A DNA stretch of 51,456 nt from Bacteroidota bacterium (GTDB lineage: Bacteria; Bacteroidota; Bacteroidia; B-17B0; Aurantibacillaceae), in the NCBI GenBank assembly GCA_030692515.1, contig JAUXZS010000060.1:1-51456 (forward strand), written 5' to 3'. Positions 27,400 through 35,913 of this stretch are shown piece after piece; position 1 is the first letter of the stretch, and the number at the start of each line of letters is the position of its first letter. Under the pieces are notes generated by a model. The model saw only the letters and a program-made list of their open reading frames with translations. It did not search any database and was not told the DNA's origin. Both the position numbers and the translations under genes were made by a program.

Positions 27400-28050
27400 A
27401 TGTTTATTAACATCCATACCCATCAAGAGATACACGACGCTAAAATTGAAGTCGTAAATTTAGATGTTGATTCTAACGAAAAAACGATTCAATATACTTA
27501 CGGTTTACACCCATGGTATTTGGATAAAAAAACATTTAGATCTAAATTATCTACTCTAGCTATTGTAGCCAACGAAAAACGTTGCTTAGCGATTGGTGAA
27601 TGTGGTCTTGATAAAATATGTGATGTTGATTTTTCATTACAAGAAGACGCCTTTGTTGAGCAAATAATTATTGCAAATAAAATTAACAAGCCTTTAATTA
27701 TACATTGTGTAAAAGCTTTTAATGAAGTTATTAATTGCTTAAATTTAAACAACAATAAAGTTCCGGTAATTATACATGGCTTTAATAATAACGAAAATAT
27801 AGCGAGAGTTATGGTTAACGAAGGTTACTATTTTTCGTTCGGGAAAGCATTGTTAGGTTATGATTCTAATGCGGCAAAAGCAATTAAAAATGTAGGGCGT
27901 AAAAATTTCTTTTTAGAAACAGATGACTCTGAGTTTTCTATAAAATATATTTATAAAAAAGCCGCTGAACTTTTAGGAATAGATGAAGAAATATTACAAC
28001 AACAAGTACAAAGTAATTTTGAAAATGTGTTTAAAAGGAAACTCGTTTAA
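27400..28050 (+). CDS. TatD-family metal-dependent hydrolase
   Basis: The 216 residues fold as a TIM-barrel amidohydrolase with TatD landmarks: the metal ligands INIHTHQ (His6, His8), AIGECGLD (Glu66 region), PLIIHC, VIIHGF, and the last acid in FLETDDSEF. Relatives act as DNases or have other phosphoesterase roles. At 216 residues it is shorter than the usual 250-260 TatD but keeps all ligand positions. In many Bacteroidota it neighbours tcdA, as here, with only the repeat element at 28075-28209 between them. Confidence 0.82.
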   Translation: MFINIHTHQEIHDAKIEVVNLDVDSNEKTIQYTYGLHPWYLDKKTFRSKLSTLAIVANEKRCLAIGECGLDKICDVDFSLQEDAFVEQIIIANKINKPLIIHCVKAFNEVINCLNLNNNKVPVIIHGFNNNENIARVMVNEGYYFSFGKALLGYDSNAAKAIKNVGRKNFFLETDDSEFSIKYIYKKAAELLGIDEEILQQQVQSNFENVFKRKLV

Positions 28051-28074
28051 CCACTGAAATTATTTAAAAAAAAA

Positions 28075-28209
28075 TAACCACATAGAAATATAGAATTACA
28101 TAGATGAACCAATAGGCATACATAAAACACATAGGATTTGAAGCTTTGCTTCAAATATATAAGCAACTATGTTTATGCCTTTAGTTAAATCTACGTTTCT
28201 ATGTGGTTA
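28075..28209. repeat. MITE-like palindromic element related to the GxxExxY repeats
   Basis: About 135 bp with ends AACCACATAGAAATATAGA and TCTACGTTTCTATGTGGTT as inverted repeats. Nested inside are AGGCATACATAAAACACATAG against CTATGTTTATGCCT, and a perfect central hairpin ATTTGAAG-CTTTG-CTTCAAAT region at 28136-28156. The whole element can fold into one long imperfect stem. The CACATAGAAA ends match those flanking the GxxExxY gene. No ORF lies inside. Confidence 0.75.
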
Positions 28210-28248
28210 AAAAAAAAACAAACTTATAGTAATTAAATATTAAAAAAA

Positions 28249-28995
28249 ATGGATACAAGCTGGATGGAAAGAACCTCGCTTTTAGTAGGAACTAAAGGTT
28301 TAGAGAAATTAAATAATGCGCACGTTTTAATTGTAGGGCTTGGTGGCGTAGGTTCGTATGCCGCAGAAGCCATTGCCAGAAGTGGTGTTGGAAAAATGAC
28401 CATTATAGATGGAGATACTGTTGACCCAACAAACAGAAATAGACAACTACAAGCATTAACAACTACACACGGACAAAACAAAGCCATTTTAATGGGCGAA
28501 AGAATAAAACTCATAAATCCGGAAGTTGAATTAACAGTTATAGACTCATTTAAGAATCCAGATGACATGAAAGAATTTATGACGCAGAAATTTACTTATG
28601 TGATTGATGCTATTGATAGTATATCGCCAAAACTATATTTATTGCAAACTGCCTATTATAATAATCAACGTATAATTTCGAGTATGGGTGCCGGAGGAAA
28701 AATGGACCCAACAAAAATTCAAGTGGTTGACATTGCGCAAACATTTAACTGCCCTATGGCACAATATGTAAGAAAACGATTGCGCTACATGAATATTTAC
28801 AAAGGTATTAAATCTGTCTTTAGCACAGAGTTGCCAGCAAAATATTCTATTATGAAAACCGACGGAAGTAAATTTAAAAAATCGGCCTATGGTACGATTT
28901 CCTATTTACCTGCAGCGTTTGGATTAACCTGCGCATCTGTTGTAATAAGAGATATTGTTGGTTGGAAAGAAGTTAAGACTCCAAAAAAAGATTAG
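28249..28995 (+). CDS. tcdA: tRNA threonylcarbamoyladenosine dehydratase TcdA
   Basis: This E1-like ThiF-family enzyme cyclises the t6A modification at tRNA position 37 to ct6A using ATP. The 248 residues show the nucleotide-binding VLIVGLGGVGSYAAEAIARSG start, IDGDTVDPTNRNRQ, and later YVIDAIDSISPK and GTISYLPAAFGL, as in TcdA/CsdL. Length is typical. The ATG at 28249 gives a start like other members (WMERTSLLVG). It is probably transcribed with or after the tatD-like gene, although the palindromic element lies between. Confidence 0.92.
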   Translation: MDTSWMERTSLLVGTKGLEKLNNAHVLIVGLGGVGSYAAEAIARSGVGKMTIIDGDTVDPTNRNRQLQALTTTHGQNKAILMGERIKLINPEVELTVIDSFKNPDDMKEFMTQKFTYVIDAIDSISPKLYLLQTAYYNNQRIISSMGAGGKMDPTKIQVVDIAQTFNCPMAQYVRKRLRYMNIYKGIKSVFSTELPAKYSIMKTDGSKFKKSAYGTISYLPAAFGLTCASVVIRDIVGWKEVKTPKKD

Positions 28996-29299
28996 TTATT
29001 TTGCAAACTATACAATAACATTAAAGTAAAAACAAAAAGAATTTTATAAGATAAATGTTTTGAAAAAAACAGTTGATTAAAAGCCATGTTTAAATTATTC
29101 ATACTTGGATTTTTTAGAGATTTTTTTATTGGGATAAATATCAATAATTTGATTTTAAATCGCTAAAGTTTTAACAAGCCAATATTTAGAAATTAGACAA
29201 AGAATAGATTTTGTTCGTTTAATATAAGACTAAACTAAAAGCGAATTGGAATTTCTATAAACAAAAAACTCCCTCCGATTGGGAGAGAGTTTTGTAATT
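28996..29299. other. AT-rich convergent intergenic region
   Basis: Apart from the terminator at 29265-29293 I see nothing identifiable in these 304 bases: no ORF with coding character, no tRNA, no clear repeat. Confidence 0.6.
29265..29293 (-). terminator. Rho-independent terminator of the 29300-29956 gene
   Basis: AACTCCCTCC and GGGAGAGAGTT pair with one mismatch around GATT. On the minus strand the stem is followed by TTTTTTGTTT. Confidence 0.65.
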
Positions 29300-29956
29300 T
29301 TATTCTTCAACTTCTTTTTCTTCGCCGGTAACCTTTTCAGCTTCTACCTCAACTTGTGTAGGACTAGTATCGTAATACCTATTAAATTCACGTATTGCAT
29401 TCCCTACAACCTCTTTATTAAAAGTAAATTTATCTAAGTTTTCCCATGTCGCGATTTGAGCCTTCATATAGGGTTTAATGTCCTTTTTATAAAACTTCTC
29501 CTTAATCTGTTTTAGCTCTCTTAATTCAGCAGAGGATTCATCAGCTTTTGTATCTTGAATAAAGTAAATACTCTCAATTCCTGGTTTACCTGCAACAGAA
29601 CCTGCAAATTTATATTCAAAGAAATTTAATCTTCCTTGAGCTAAATATTCAATATAAACAAAACCTGCGTCAAAAGGAATTAAGGTAAAATTTCTACCGT
29701 CAAAACCGTAAGCTTTTGCTTTTTTATTACTAATTGGCATTACTTTTCCAGTTTTAAGCTTAAAATTAAATCCTTGGTAAAAATCTACTTCGCCATTTGT
29801 TGGATTAGTTTGAACTTCACCTTTGATGGTGTCTCCTTTTAAATTACAATAGTATCCGGGAGTTAATGTAGCAGCCATTTTAGGATCTTTACCTTTTGGC
29901 TGAGCGATTAGAACAACAGAAGATGCTAAAAATAAAGCAGAAAGTAATTTCTTCAT
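29300..29956 (-). CDS. Exported protein of unknown function
   Basis: The 218 residues start with a signal peptide (MKKLLSALFLASSVVLIAQ). The mature part has a beta-rich front (GYYCNLKGDTIKGEVQ, typical of short proteins that describe a layered beta domain), a helical middle (ELRELKQIKEKFYKK) and an acidic tail (EVEAEKVTGEEKEVEE). I recognise no enzyme motif. It is a single gene with its own terminator. Similar small periplasmic proteins with an opening G-x-x-x-xxGDTI-G strand are common in Bacteroidota, but none has a known role. Confidence 0.7.
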   Translation of the reverse strand: MKKLLSALFLASSVVLIAQPKGKDPKMAATLTPGYYCNLKGDTIKGEVQTNPTNGEVDFYQGFNFKLKTGKVMPISNKKAKAYGFDGRNFTLIPFDAGFVYIEYLAQGRLNFFEYKFAGSVAGKPGIESIYFIQDTKADESSAELRELKQIKEKFYKKDIKPYMKAQIATWENLDKFTFNKEVVGNAIREFNRYYDTSPTQVEVEAEKVTGEEKEVEE

Positions 29957-30042
29957 AATTTTAAATTTTAATTATTACCAAATATATTTATATCTGCTTT
30001 AAACACAAAATTAAATGCTTCATTTTGTGATATTTTAAAACA

Positions 30043-30076
30043 AAAATCCCCCAAAACAATGTTTTGAGGGATTTAT
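30043..30076 (-). terminator. clpP terminator
   Basis: AAATCCCCCAAAAC pairs with GTTTTGAGGGATTT around AAT (one G-T pair); on the minus strand a TTTTTG run follows. Confidence 0.65.
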
Positions 30077-30091
30077 TTGATTTTATCTATC

Positions 30092-30763
30092 TTATTTTCT
30101 TTCTAAAACTTCGTCAATCATTCCATATTCTTTTGCTTCAGAAGCAATCATCCAATAATCACGATCGCTATTTTCCCAAACTTTCTCATACGTTTGTCCG
30201 CTATGAAAAGCAATTATCTCATATAATTCTTTTTTCAACTTTTGAATTTCACGCGCAGTAATTTCTATATCACTAGCTTGTCCTTCGGCACCTCCCATAG
30301 GTTGGTGAATCATGATTCGAGCATGTTTTAACGCTGTACGCTTGCCTTTTGCGCCTGCACACTGTAAAACTGCGCCCATACTTGCTGCCATTCCTGTACA
30401 AATAGTTGCTACATCTGGCTTAATAATTTGCATGGTATCATAAATTCCTAAACCTGCATAAACGCTACCGCCCGGAGAGTTTACATAAATCTGAATGTCT
30501 TTTTTAGCATCAACACTTTCTAAAAAAAGTAATTGCGCTTGAACAATATTTGCAACTTGATCGTTAATTCCAGTTCCTAAAAATATAATACGGTCCATCA
30601 TCAAACGCGAAAAAACGTCCATTTGAGCAACATTTAACTGGCGCTCTTCAATGATATAAGGAGTTAGTGATGATTGAATACGAGAAGTATAACTATCGTA
30701 AGTTAAACTGTTAATGCCTCTATGTTTTGTGGCATATTTTTTAAATTCATTATTATCAAACAT
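30092..30763 (-). CDS. clpP: ATP-dependent Clp protease proteolytic subunit
   Basis: ClpP forms the tetradecameric serine peptidase chamber fed by ClpX or ClpA/C unfoldases. The 223 residues carry the catalytic triad Ser128 (GMAASMGA), His153 (MIHQP) and Asp202 (SDRDYW), and the NSPGGSVYAG oxyanion-strand stretch. A 30-40 residue N-terminal extension beyond the E. coli mature start is usual for Bacteroidota ClpP. clpX or tig, its usual neighbours, are not adjacent here, so it stands as a single transcription unit with a terminator behind it. Confidence 0.95.
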   Translation of the reverse strand: MFDNNEFKKYATKHRGINSLTYDSYTSRIQSSLTPYIIEERQLNVAQMDVFSRLMMDRIIFLGTGINDQVANIVQAQLLFLESVDAKKDIQIYVNSPGGSVYAGLGIYDTMQIIKPDVATICTGMAASMGAVLQCAGAKGKRTALKHARIMIHQPMGGAEGQASDIEITAREIQKLKKELYEIIAFHSGQTYEKVWENSDRDYWMIASEAKEYGMIDEVLERK

Positions 30764-30938
30764 AATTTCTAAAATTTTAAGTTAAACCAAATGTACTGTT
30801 TGAATTGTTGTATTTCAAATAATGTGCAAAATTTTATTAACGCACATTTGTCATGAACTCTACGATTTCATATTAATTAACAATTTTATGCAATTATATT
30901 ATTTGATTAACTTCCTACTGTTATTAAGTTAATTGATT

Positions 30939-31829
30939 ATGAGCAATTTAAGTCCTAAAAATTGCAAATTTTGTATTACAATTTTGAAAGACACTTATTG
31001 CATATTAAATGGCCATTTAATTAGTATTTATGAGCCAAGTGTGGCGTTTAACAACCGCGCCTTTAGGTATGGAGATGCTTTGTTTGAAAGCATCCGGTTT
31101 TGCAATAATAAAATTATGTTTTTGCGAGACCACCTTAACCGCATTAAATTAGGCATGACAGTTTTGCGCATGAATATGCCCGCAGAATTTAATACCGAAA
31201 ACATTGAAGAACAAATTATGCAATTATTAAAGCATAATACACACGCTCCAAATGCACGAATTCGCTTAACGGTTTTTAGAAATGAAGGCGGTTATTATAC
31301 TCCCGAAACAAATGACATTTCGTTTTTAATTGAAAGCGAAGAAGTAAACGGACCTTACGAGTTAAATCAAAAAGGTTTTTGGGTAGATATTTATGCTGAC
31401 GTAAAAAAGCCGTTAAACAAGTTATCTAATTTAAAAACAGCTAACGCTTTACTTTATGTTTTAGCGGGCTTAGCAAAACAAAGCATGAAGTTAGATGAGT
31501 GTTTTTTAATTAATGAAACCGGAACTATTTGTGAAAGCATAAGTTCAAATATTTTTATTGTAAAAAACGGCACCATTTATACCCCGCCATTAAGCGAAGG
31601 TTGTGTTGCCGGTATTATGCGAAAACAAATAATGAATCTGGCTACACAAAATAAAATTCTTACTTTCGAGAGTCCAATTACAATAAATAATTTAATGAAT
31701 GGCGACGAAGTTTTTTTAACCAATAGCATTAAAGGTTTGCAATGGGTTGGTCAATTCAAACAAAAATATTATACAAATAAACTAGCTCAATTTTTTACAG
31801 ATAAATTAAATGAGCTTACAATAAATTAA
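30939..31829 (+). CDS. Class IV PLP aminotransferase (PabC/IlvE type)
   Basis: About 296 residues of the fold shared by branched-chain aminotransferase, D-alanine aminotransferase and aminodeoxychorismate lyase. Landmarks are the NNRAFRYGDALFESIRF start, the likely PLP lysine in SNLKTANALLYV, ECFLINETGTICESISSNIF and the late GDEVFLTNSIKG. The spacing resembles PabC/D-amino acid transaminase more than IlvE, so 4-amino-4-deoxychorismate lyase (folate synthesis) is the best guess. I start at the ATG at 30939; the frame also opens at a TTG two codons upstream. The next gene begins 4 bases after the stop. Confidence 0.75.
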   Translation: MSNLSPKNCKFCITILKDTYCILNGHLISIYEPSVAFNNRAFRYGDALFESIRFCNNKIMFLRDHLNRIKLGMTVLRMNMPAEFNTENIEEQIMQLLKHNTHAPNARIRLTVFRNEGGYYTPETNDISFLIESEEVNGPYELNQKGFWVDIYADVKKPLNKLSNLKTANALLYVLAGLAKQSMKLDECFLINETGTICESISSNIFIVKNGTIYTPPLSEGCVAGIMRKQIMNLATQNKILTFESPITINNLMNGDEVFLTNSIKGLQWVGQFKQKYYTNKLAQFFTDKLNELTIN

Positions 31830-31832
31830 ACT

Positions 31833-32225
31833 ATGTATCAACAAGTATTAGCCATCATTGAAGGCACGCTAAAAACCCTTGGAATAGACCCTAACGAAGC
31901 GAAAGTTAGCGAAGGGCAATACAATATTAGTAAAGATAAAAGCACTGAGGTTTTATTGGATGCTTGGGAAGAACACGACCGAGTTTTTTTTCAGGTAATT
32001 AGTCCTATTTCAAAATTAAAAGATCCATCCAAAGCAGAAGTGTTATTAATGTTACTGGAAGAAAATCATGGATTAGTAGAAGCTTCTTTAGCAATTGCAA
32101 AAGATGATATTATTGTAAAAGAAACGATTGAGTGCTCTGCTTTTTTTAATCAAGAAAGAGCAATTGCCACAATATCAAGAATTGCGTTTTATTCTGAAAC
32201 CTATAGAAAGAAATGGGAGCAGTAG
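31833..32225 (+). CDS. Small YbjN-like protein
   Basis: The 130-residue cytoplasmic protein is mixed alpha/beta with no membrane segment. The early AIIEGTLKTLGIDPNEAKV helix, central VFFQVISPISKL strand and helical end (ERAIATISRIAFYSETYRKKW) fit the YbjN/secretion-chaperone-like fold. Its role is unknown; family members often accompany secretion or stress genes. It is 4 bases downstream of the class IV aminotransferase gene and probably co-translated with it. Confidence 0.6.
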   Translation: MYQQVLAIIEGTLKTLGIDPNEAKVSEGQYNISKDKSTEVLLDAWEEHDRVFFQVISPISKLKDPSKAEVLLMLLEENHGLVEASLAIAKDDIIVKETIECSAFFNQERAIATISRIAFYSETYRKKWEQ

Positions 32226-32230
32226 GTTAA

Positions 32231-33538
32231 TTAAAGCTTATCAATTAATTCACAGAGTTTTTTTGTTAATTCTTTTCGGCTATATTTTTTTACCTCAGCT
32301 TCATTTCTTTCAATAACCTTACCATTAAAATAGTCTAAAATATTTTTTTCTAGAGTTTGTTCATCATTAAAATCGCTAATTAAACCTGTTTTGGTTTTAG
32401 TAATTATTTCTGCGAGATCGCCATCACAAGGACCAATAGCTAACACGGGCACATTGGCCGACATGTATTCAAAAAATTTCCCTGTTAAAATACCTTTTGC
32501 ATTTTTTGTATTGTTTACCAACAACAATAATAATTTTGATTTTTGTTGCTCTTCAATTACTTTATCGTGAGGTAAATAGTCTATTTTATTTACAAATTGT
32601 GTCAACCCAAATTCGTCAATTTGCTCCTTCACATAAATATCAATTTTCCCAACCAATTTAATTTCTAATTGATTTTTAAATTTCTCATTCTCGCTTACAA
32701 TCTTTCTTAACGCCTTCCATAATATTTGTGGATTACGGTCTTTAACCAAAGTTCCAATATGCGCAATGCTAAATTTAGCATCTTTAGTAATTGTTCCTGT
32801 TTTTACATCTTCATCGTCGTACCCATTTGTAATCACTTCAAATTTATTTAAATCCACTCCTCCTGAGTTTTTATACATTTCTAAAAACTCATTGCTCATA
32901 GTTTGTCCAACACTTAATACAATATCTGCATTTTGTAAAACACTTAATTCTTGTTTATGATGTTTATTATCTGCCCATTTTGTAAGCATTAATTTTTCAT
33001 AAAAATCAATGTTCGTCCAAGGGTCTCTAAAATCGGCAATCCATTTTAAATTTTTATTTGTTTTTTTTAAACCTAAAGCAATTAAGTGCATAGAATGTGG
33101 GGGACCGCTGCTAATTACAATATCTATTTTATTTTTTTGGATATAGTCATTTAAATAATTTATGCTAGGTTTAATCCAAAATTTTCTTGCATCGGGAATA
33201 AAAAAATTTCCGCGAATCCAAACACTTATTTTCTCGGTTAATCCCGCTTTTTTATTTTCACTTAAAAACGAAGCATTAATTTTATCTTCTTTTTTTCTGC
33301 CAATAAATTTTTTGTAAAAATTATAGGGTTCCCAAATAGGCGTTTTTAAAACAATGGTTCCTTTAGGAATATCTTTTTGCAAGCTTTCATCAATAACCGG
33401 CATCTCCCCGTTTTCGGCAGTATACACTATTGGCTCATAGCCAAACGCATGCATATACTTAACAAACTTAAGCCAACGTTGCACACCGGCGCCACCGCTT
33501 GGCGGCCAATAATAAGTAAGTATTAATACCTTTTTCAT
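32231..33538 (-). CDS. Glycosyltransferase family 4-like protein
   Basis: The 435 residues form two Rossmann-like domains typical of GT-B enzymes: the N-terminal YYWPPSGGAGVQRWLKFVKYM with the acceptor-side GGAGVQR loop, and the C-terminal IAHIGTLVKDRNPQILWKAL, GKFFEYMSANVPVLAIG and the E-x7-E-type region of family 4. It transfers a sugar from a nucleotide donor, most likely in exopolysaccharide or LPS building. No cluster of similar genes is nearby. It converges with the preceding gene with a 5-base gap. Confidence 0.82.
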   Translation of the reverse strand: MKKVLILTYYWPPSGGAGVQRWLKFVKYMHAFGYEPIVYTAENGEMPVIDESLQKDIPKGTIVLKTPIWEPYNFYKKFIGRKKEDKINASFLSENKKAGLTEKISVWIRGNFFIPDARKFWIKPSINYLNDYIQKNKIDIVISSGPPHSMHLIALGLKKTNKNLKWIADFRDPWTNIDFYEKLMLTKWADNKHHKQELSVLQNADIVLSVGQTMSNEFLEMYKNSGGVDLNKFEVITNGYDDEDVKTGTITKDAKFSIAHIGTLVKDRNPQILWKALRKIVSENEKFKNQLEIKLVGKIDIYVKEQIDEFGLTQFVNKIDYLPHDKVIEEQQKSKLLLLLVNNTKNAKGILTGKFFEYMSANVPVLAIGPCDGDLAEIITKTKTGLISDFNDEQTLEKNILDYFNGKVIERNEAEVKKYSRKELTKKLCELIDKL

Positions 33539-33649
33539 TTAGTTATGTAAAACTACAAATATTATTTTAATGGCTGGTTTATAAATTACGCAGGTAATTG
33601 ATTGCTCTTATTTGGCAGTATAAAAAGGGTGTTGGGTTTTATACATATT

Positions 33650-33781
33650 TCGTCCCTACGGGACTTACATCTCTTATGATAATTTTCTCTACAATATTAA
33701 GTCCCTAAAGGGACTCCGTAGGAGTCAAATATTATAGAAAAATTAGCGAGAAAATGTTTAAGTCCCGTAGGGACGAAATAA
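33650..33781. repeat. Palindromic block with GTCCC(GTA)GGGAC hairpins
   Basis: ATTTCGTCCCTACGGGACTTA at the left is mirrored by AAGTCCCGTAGGGACGAAAT at the right, and the arms continue imperfectly inward for about 50 bases. Between them sit GTCCCTAAAGGGAC and GACTCCGTAGGAGTC, two further perfect short hairpins. Confidence 0.75.
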
Positions 33782-34040
33782 TTAACCATAAAAAACCGTC
33801 AATACATTTTGATAGTAATGACGGTAAATTACATTTTGATAAATTATTTTACAACTACAATTTTTCTTGTAGAAACAGGGACTCCGTAGGAGTCAAATAT
33901 TATAGAAAAATTAGTGAGAAAATGTTTAAGTCCCGTAGGGACGAAATAATTAACCATAAAAAACCGTCAATACCTTTTATTAGTAGTGACAGTCAATTAG
34001 ATTTTGATAAATTATTTTACAACTACAAATTTTTTGTATA
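33710..34040 (+). repeat. Two 168-bp tandem repeats
   Basis: GGGACTCCGTAGGAGTC begins at 33710 and again at 33878, and the following about 160 bases are repeated with few changes (CGTCAATACATTTTGAT against CGTCAATACCTTTTATT). Each copy carries the GACTCC/GGAGTC and GTCCC/GGGAC hairpins. The period is a multiple of three, so an ORF (33754-34041) runs through; I regard it as a by-product of the repeat. Confidence 0.85.
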
Positions 34041-34185
34041 AACAACCCTTCCAGTCATTACAATAAACAAATGATAAATAGTTTTTTCATGTGTAGTTGT
34101 ATTACTTACAATGAAATTATTAAATTAAATTTAGATTTAAAACTAAAAAAAGGTTTGAAAATAATTACTAATAAATGCTACTAGT

Positions 34186-35343
34186 TTAGTGCTTCACAAT
34201 TATTTTTTTCACAGCGCTTTGACTTGTATTTTCAAATGTAATTCGCGAAAAATAAATTCCTTCGGATAAATTTTTAATATCTACTATTAATTCGTCTGCT
34301 TTAAATTCATTGTACATTTCATGCACTAATTCACCTTGCGGATTATAAATTCTTATCCCATGAATATTTTTTCCGTTTATAAAAATTGTGGTGTTAGCAG
34401 GATTTGGAAAAGAGGTTGCTAACGAATAATTATTATTTTCTTTTAATCCAACTGCTTTTAAATTCCAACCAATTTCTTTTAAAATACCAAGTTCCCATGG
34501 AGCTGGTGTTCTTACGGTATCGCCTGCGCCCCAATAATAAGACATAATTGTATTGGCATAAGTATTATGAATATGTAACAAATCAACCCCAAGAGTATAA
34601 GTTCCTGCGCCACCAGCCAATCTAACAGGAGTATTTGAATGAGAAGCGTTTGCATACAATGGCCCATTAAAATATAAGGCGCCATTTTTAATACTATCTC
34701 CCAGAGCTGTAGAATTATCTGGTGCCACTGTTGTTAATGGGTTACCTGATACTTTTACAATATATTTATCATAAATGCTTGGCACGCTATCTTGACCGCG
34801 CCATGGAAATGAAGGAGTTAAAGGAAAAATTGATGAAGGAGGAATGTTACCAAAAGAACCTTTTCCTGAACCATCAACATAACCATCGCTATAAAATCCC
34901 AAACCGTGTCCAATTTCGTGCATGGCGGTAGAGATAAAATCACTTTGGGAAGCAGATGGCTTGCTTGTACCAAAATAATATGAAGTAGCTAAATTAAAAT
35001 AAATATCCATATCGTATTGCCCACTATTAACTTCGGAGCCAGCAATTTGATTTGCGAGAGTACTTACATATAACGTATTTGGCTGTGGTGCATTGGCGAA
35101 ATTTTTTCTACCGTTAGCTAATGTAATTGCCGAAAATGGTAATAATGATGAATTTACTGTAAATACGTTTACTTTAACAGGAACGGTTATTTGTAAATAA
35201 TTACTCCATTTTTGGCCGGCTATAGTAAGCGCCTGCACAAAACCCGCAGGCGTTGTTCCATTAATATTAAACGAAAATGTGTTAACCTGGGCATTAATAA
35301 AAATGGGAAATAATACCGCAAGAAGAAATATCTTTTTTTTCAT
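34186..35343 (-). CDS. Secreted zinc metalloprotease with T9SS sorting domain
   Basis: The 385 residues have a signal peptide ending at FINAQ, a metzincin-like catalytic domain with HEIGHGLGF (zinc ligands His142 and His146, catalytic Glu143) followed by YSD, where Asp153 may be the third ligand as in snapalysin-like enzymes, a downstream MSYYW stretch recalling the Met-turn, and a C-terminal T9SS type A sorting domain (from about residue 305, FPNPANTTIFI, ending SAVKKIIVKH). It should be exported to the cell surface or medium and degrade protein. Stands alone; repeats lie downstream. Confidence 0.85.
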   Translation of the reverse strand: MKKKIFLLAVLFPIFINAQVNTFSFNINGTTPAGFVQALTIAGQKWSNYLQITVPVKVNVFTVNSSLLPFSAITLANGRKNFANAPQPNTLYVSTLANQIAGSEVNSGQYDMDIYFNLATSYYFGTSKPSASQSDFISTAMHEIGHGLGFYSDGYVDGSGKGSFGNIPPSSIFPLTPSFPWRGQDSVPSIYDKYIVKVSGNPLTTVAPDNSTALGDSIKNGALYFNGPLYANASHSNTPVRLAGGAGTYTLGVDLLHIHNTYANTIMSYYWGAGDTVRTPAPWELGILKEIGWNLKAVGLKENNNYSLATSFPNPANTTIFINGKNIHGIRIYNPQGELVHEMYNEFKADELIVDIKNLSEGIYFSRITFENTSQSAVKKIIVKH

Positions 35344-35365
35344 ATAAATCTATATTTAAGAGCAA

Positions 35366-35392
35366 TAAAAAAGGCTACACTTGGTAGCCTTT
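35366..35392 (-). terminator. Terminator of the terminal-oxidase operon
   Basis: GGCTAC (35373-35378) pairs with GTAGCC (35384-35389); on the minus strand TTTTTTATT follows. It is directly behind the last oxidase gene. Confidence 0.7.
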
Positions 35393-35396
35393 AAAA

Positions 35397-35876
35397 TTAA
35401 TGATGTTCTTCACCGTGCGGAGCTTCAGCTTCGTGAGCAGCACCTCCACCACCGTGGTGACCAGCTTTAAGTTTTTCTTGTTGGTCAATAAATATTTTAT
35501 CTACTCTTGTCATATTTCTAGGGTATCCAGAATAAACACCTTCTACTAAAATAATAAATACAGCATATAATATAAAAGTAATGTATGGTAACAAAATAAT
35601 GTATTTAAAGAATTTAGTCTCATGACCTAAATGCATAAACCATAAAACAATTGCCGCTGCTTTTACAACAGTTAATCCAATAAAAAGCACTTTTAATCCT
35701 AAAGTTCCGCTCCACCCATGACTAGGTGCCATTGAACCAACAATTAATTCAAAAATGGTAATAAAAAGCATCACCCAAAACACTTTCCATAAAACCTTAC
35801 GAGCTTTTTTTCCTTCTTCCTCACTGTGGTTGTACATTGTTTCGTACGAAGGGTAATCATCATGAAATTCTGACAT
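35397..35876 (-). CDS. Cytochrome c oxidase subunit IV (caa3-type)
   Basis: The 159-residue membrane protein has three hydrophobic helices (about 30-50, 60-82, 92-115), the family motif AAIVLWFMHLGHETKF and a His/Gly-rich tail (HHGGGGAAHEAEAPHGEEHH). It belongs to the prokaryotic COX4 (CtaF/CoxD) family, a small assembly or stability subunit of heme-copper oxidases. It is last in the minus-strand run ctaB - subunit III - subunit III - IV with a 37-base gap. The His-rich tail may bind metal. Confidence 0.85.
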   Translation of the reverse strand: MSEFHDDYPSYETMYNHSEEEGKKARKVLWKVFWVMLFITIFELIVGSMAPSHGWSGTLGLKVLFIGLTVVKAAAIVLWFMHLGHETKFFKYIILLPYITFILYAVFIILVEGVYSGYPRNMTRVDKIFIDQQEKLKAGHHGGGGAAHEAEAPHGEEHH

Positions 35877-35913
35877 AATATTTAAGTTTAAAGTTCTTTA
35901 ATTAATAATAAAA

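Noticed and set aside
33754-34041. A 95-residue open frame across the 168-bp repeat
   Set aside because: The two near-identical halves simply translate the repeated DNA, and the frame contains the hairpins GTCCCGTAGGGAC and GACTCCGTAGGAGTC; nothing suggests a protein.
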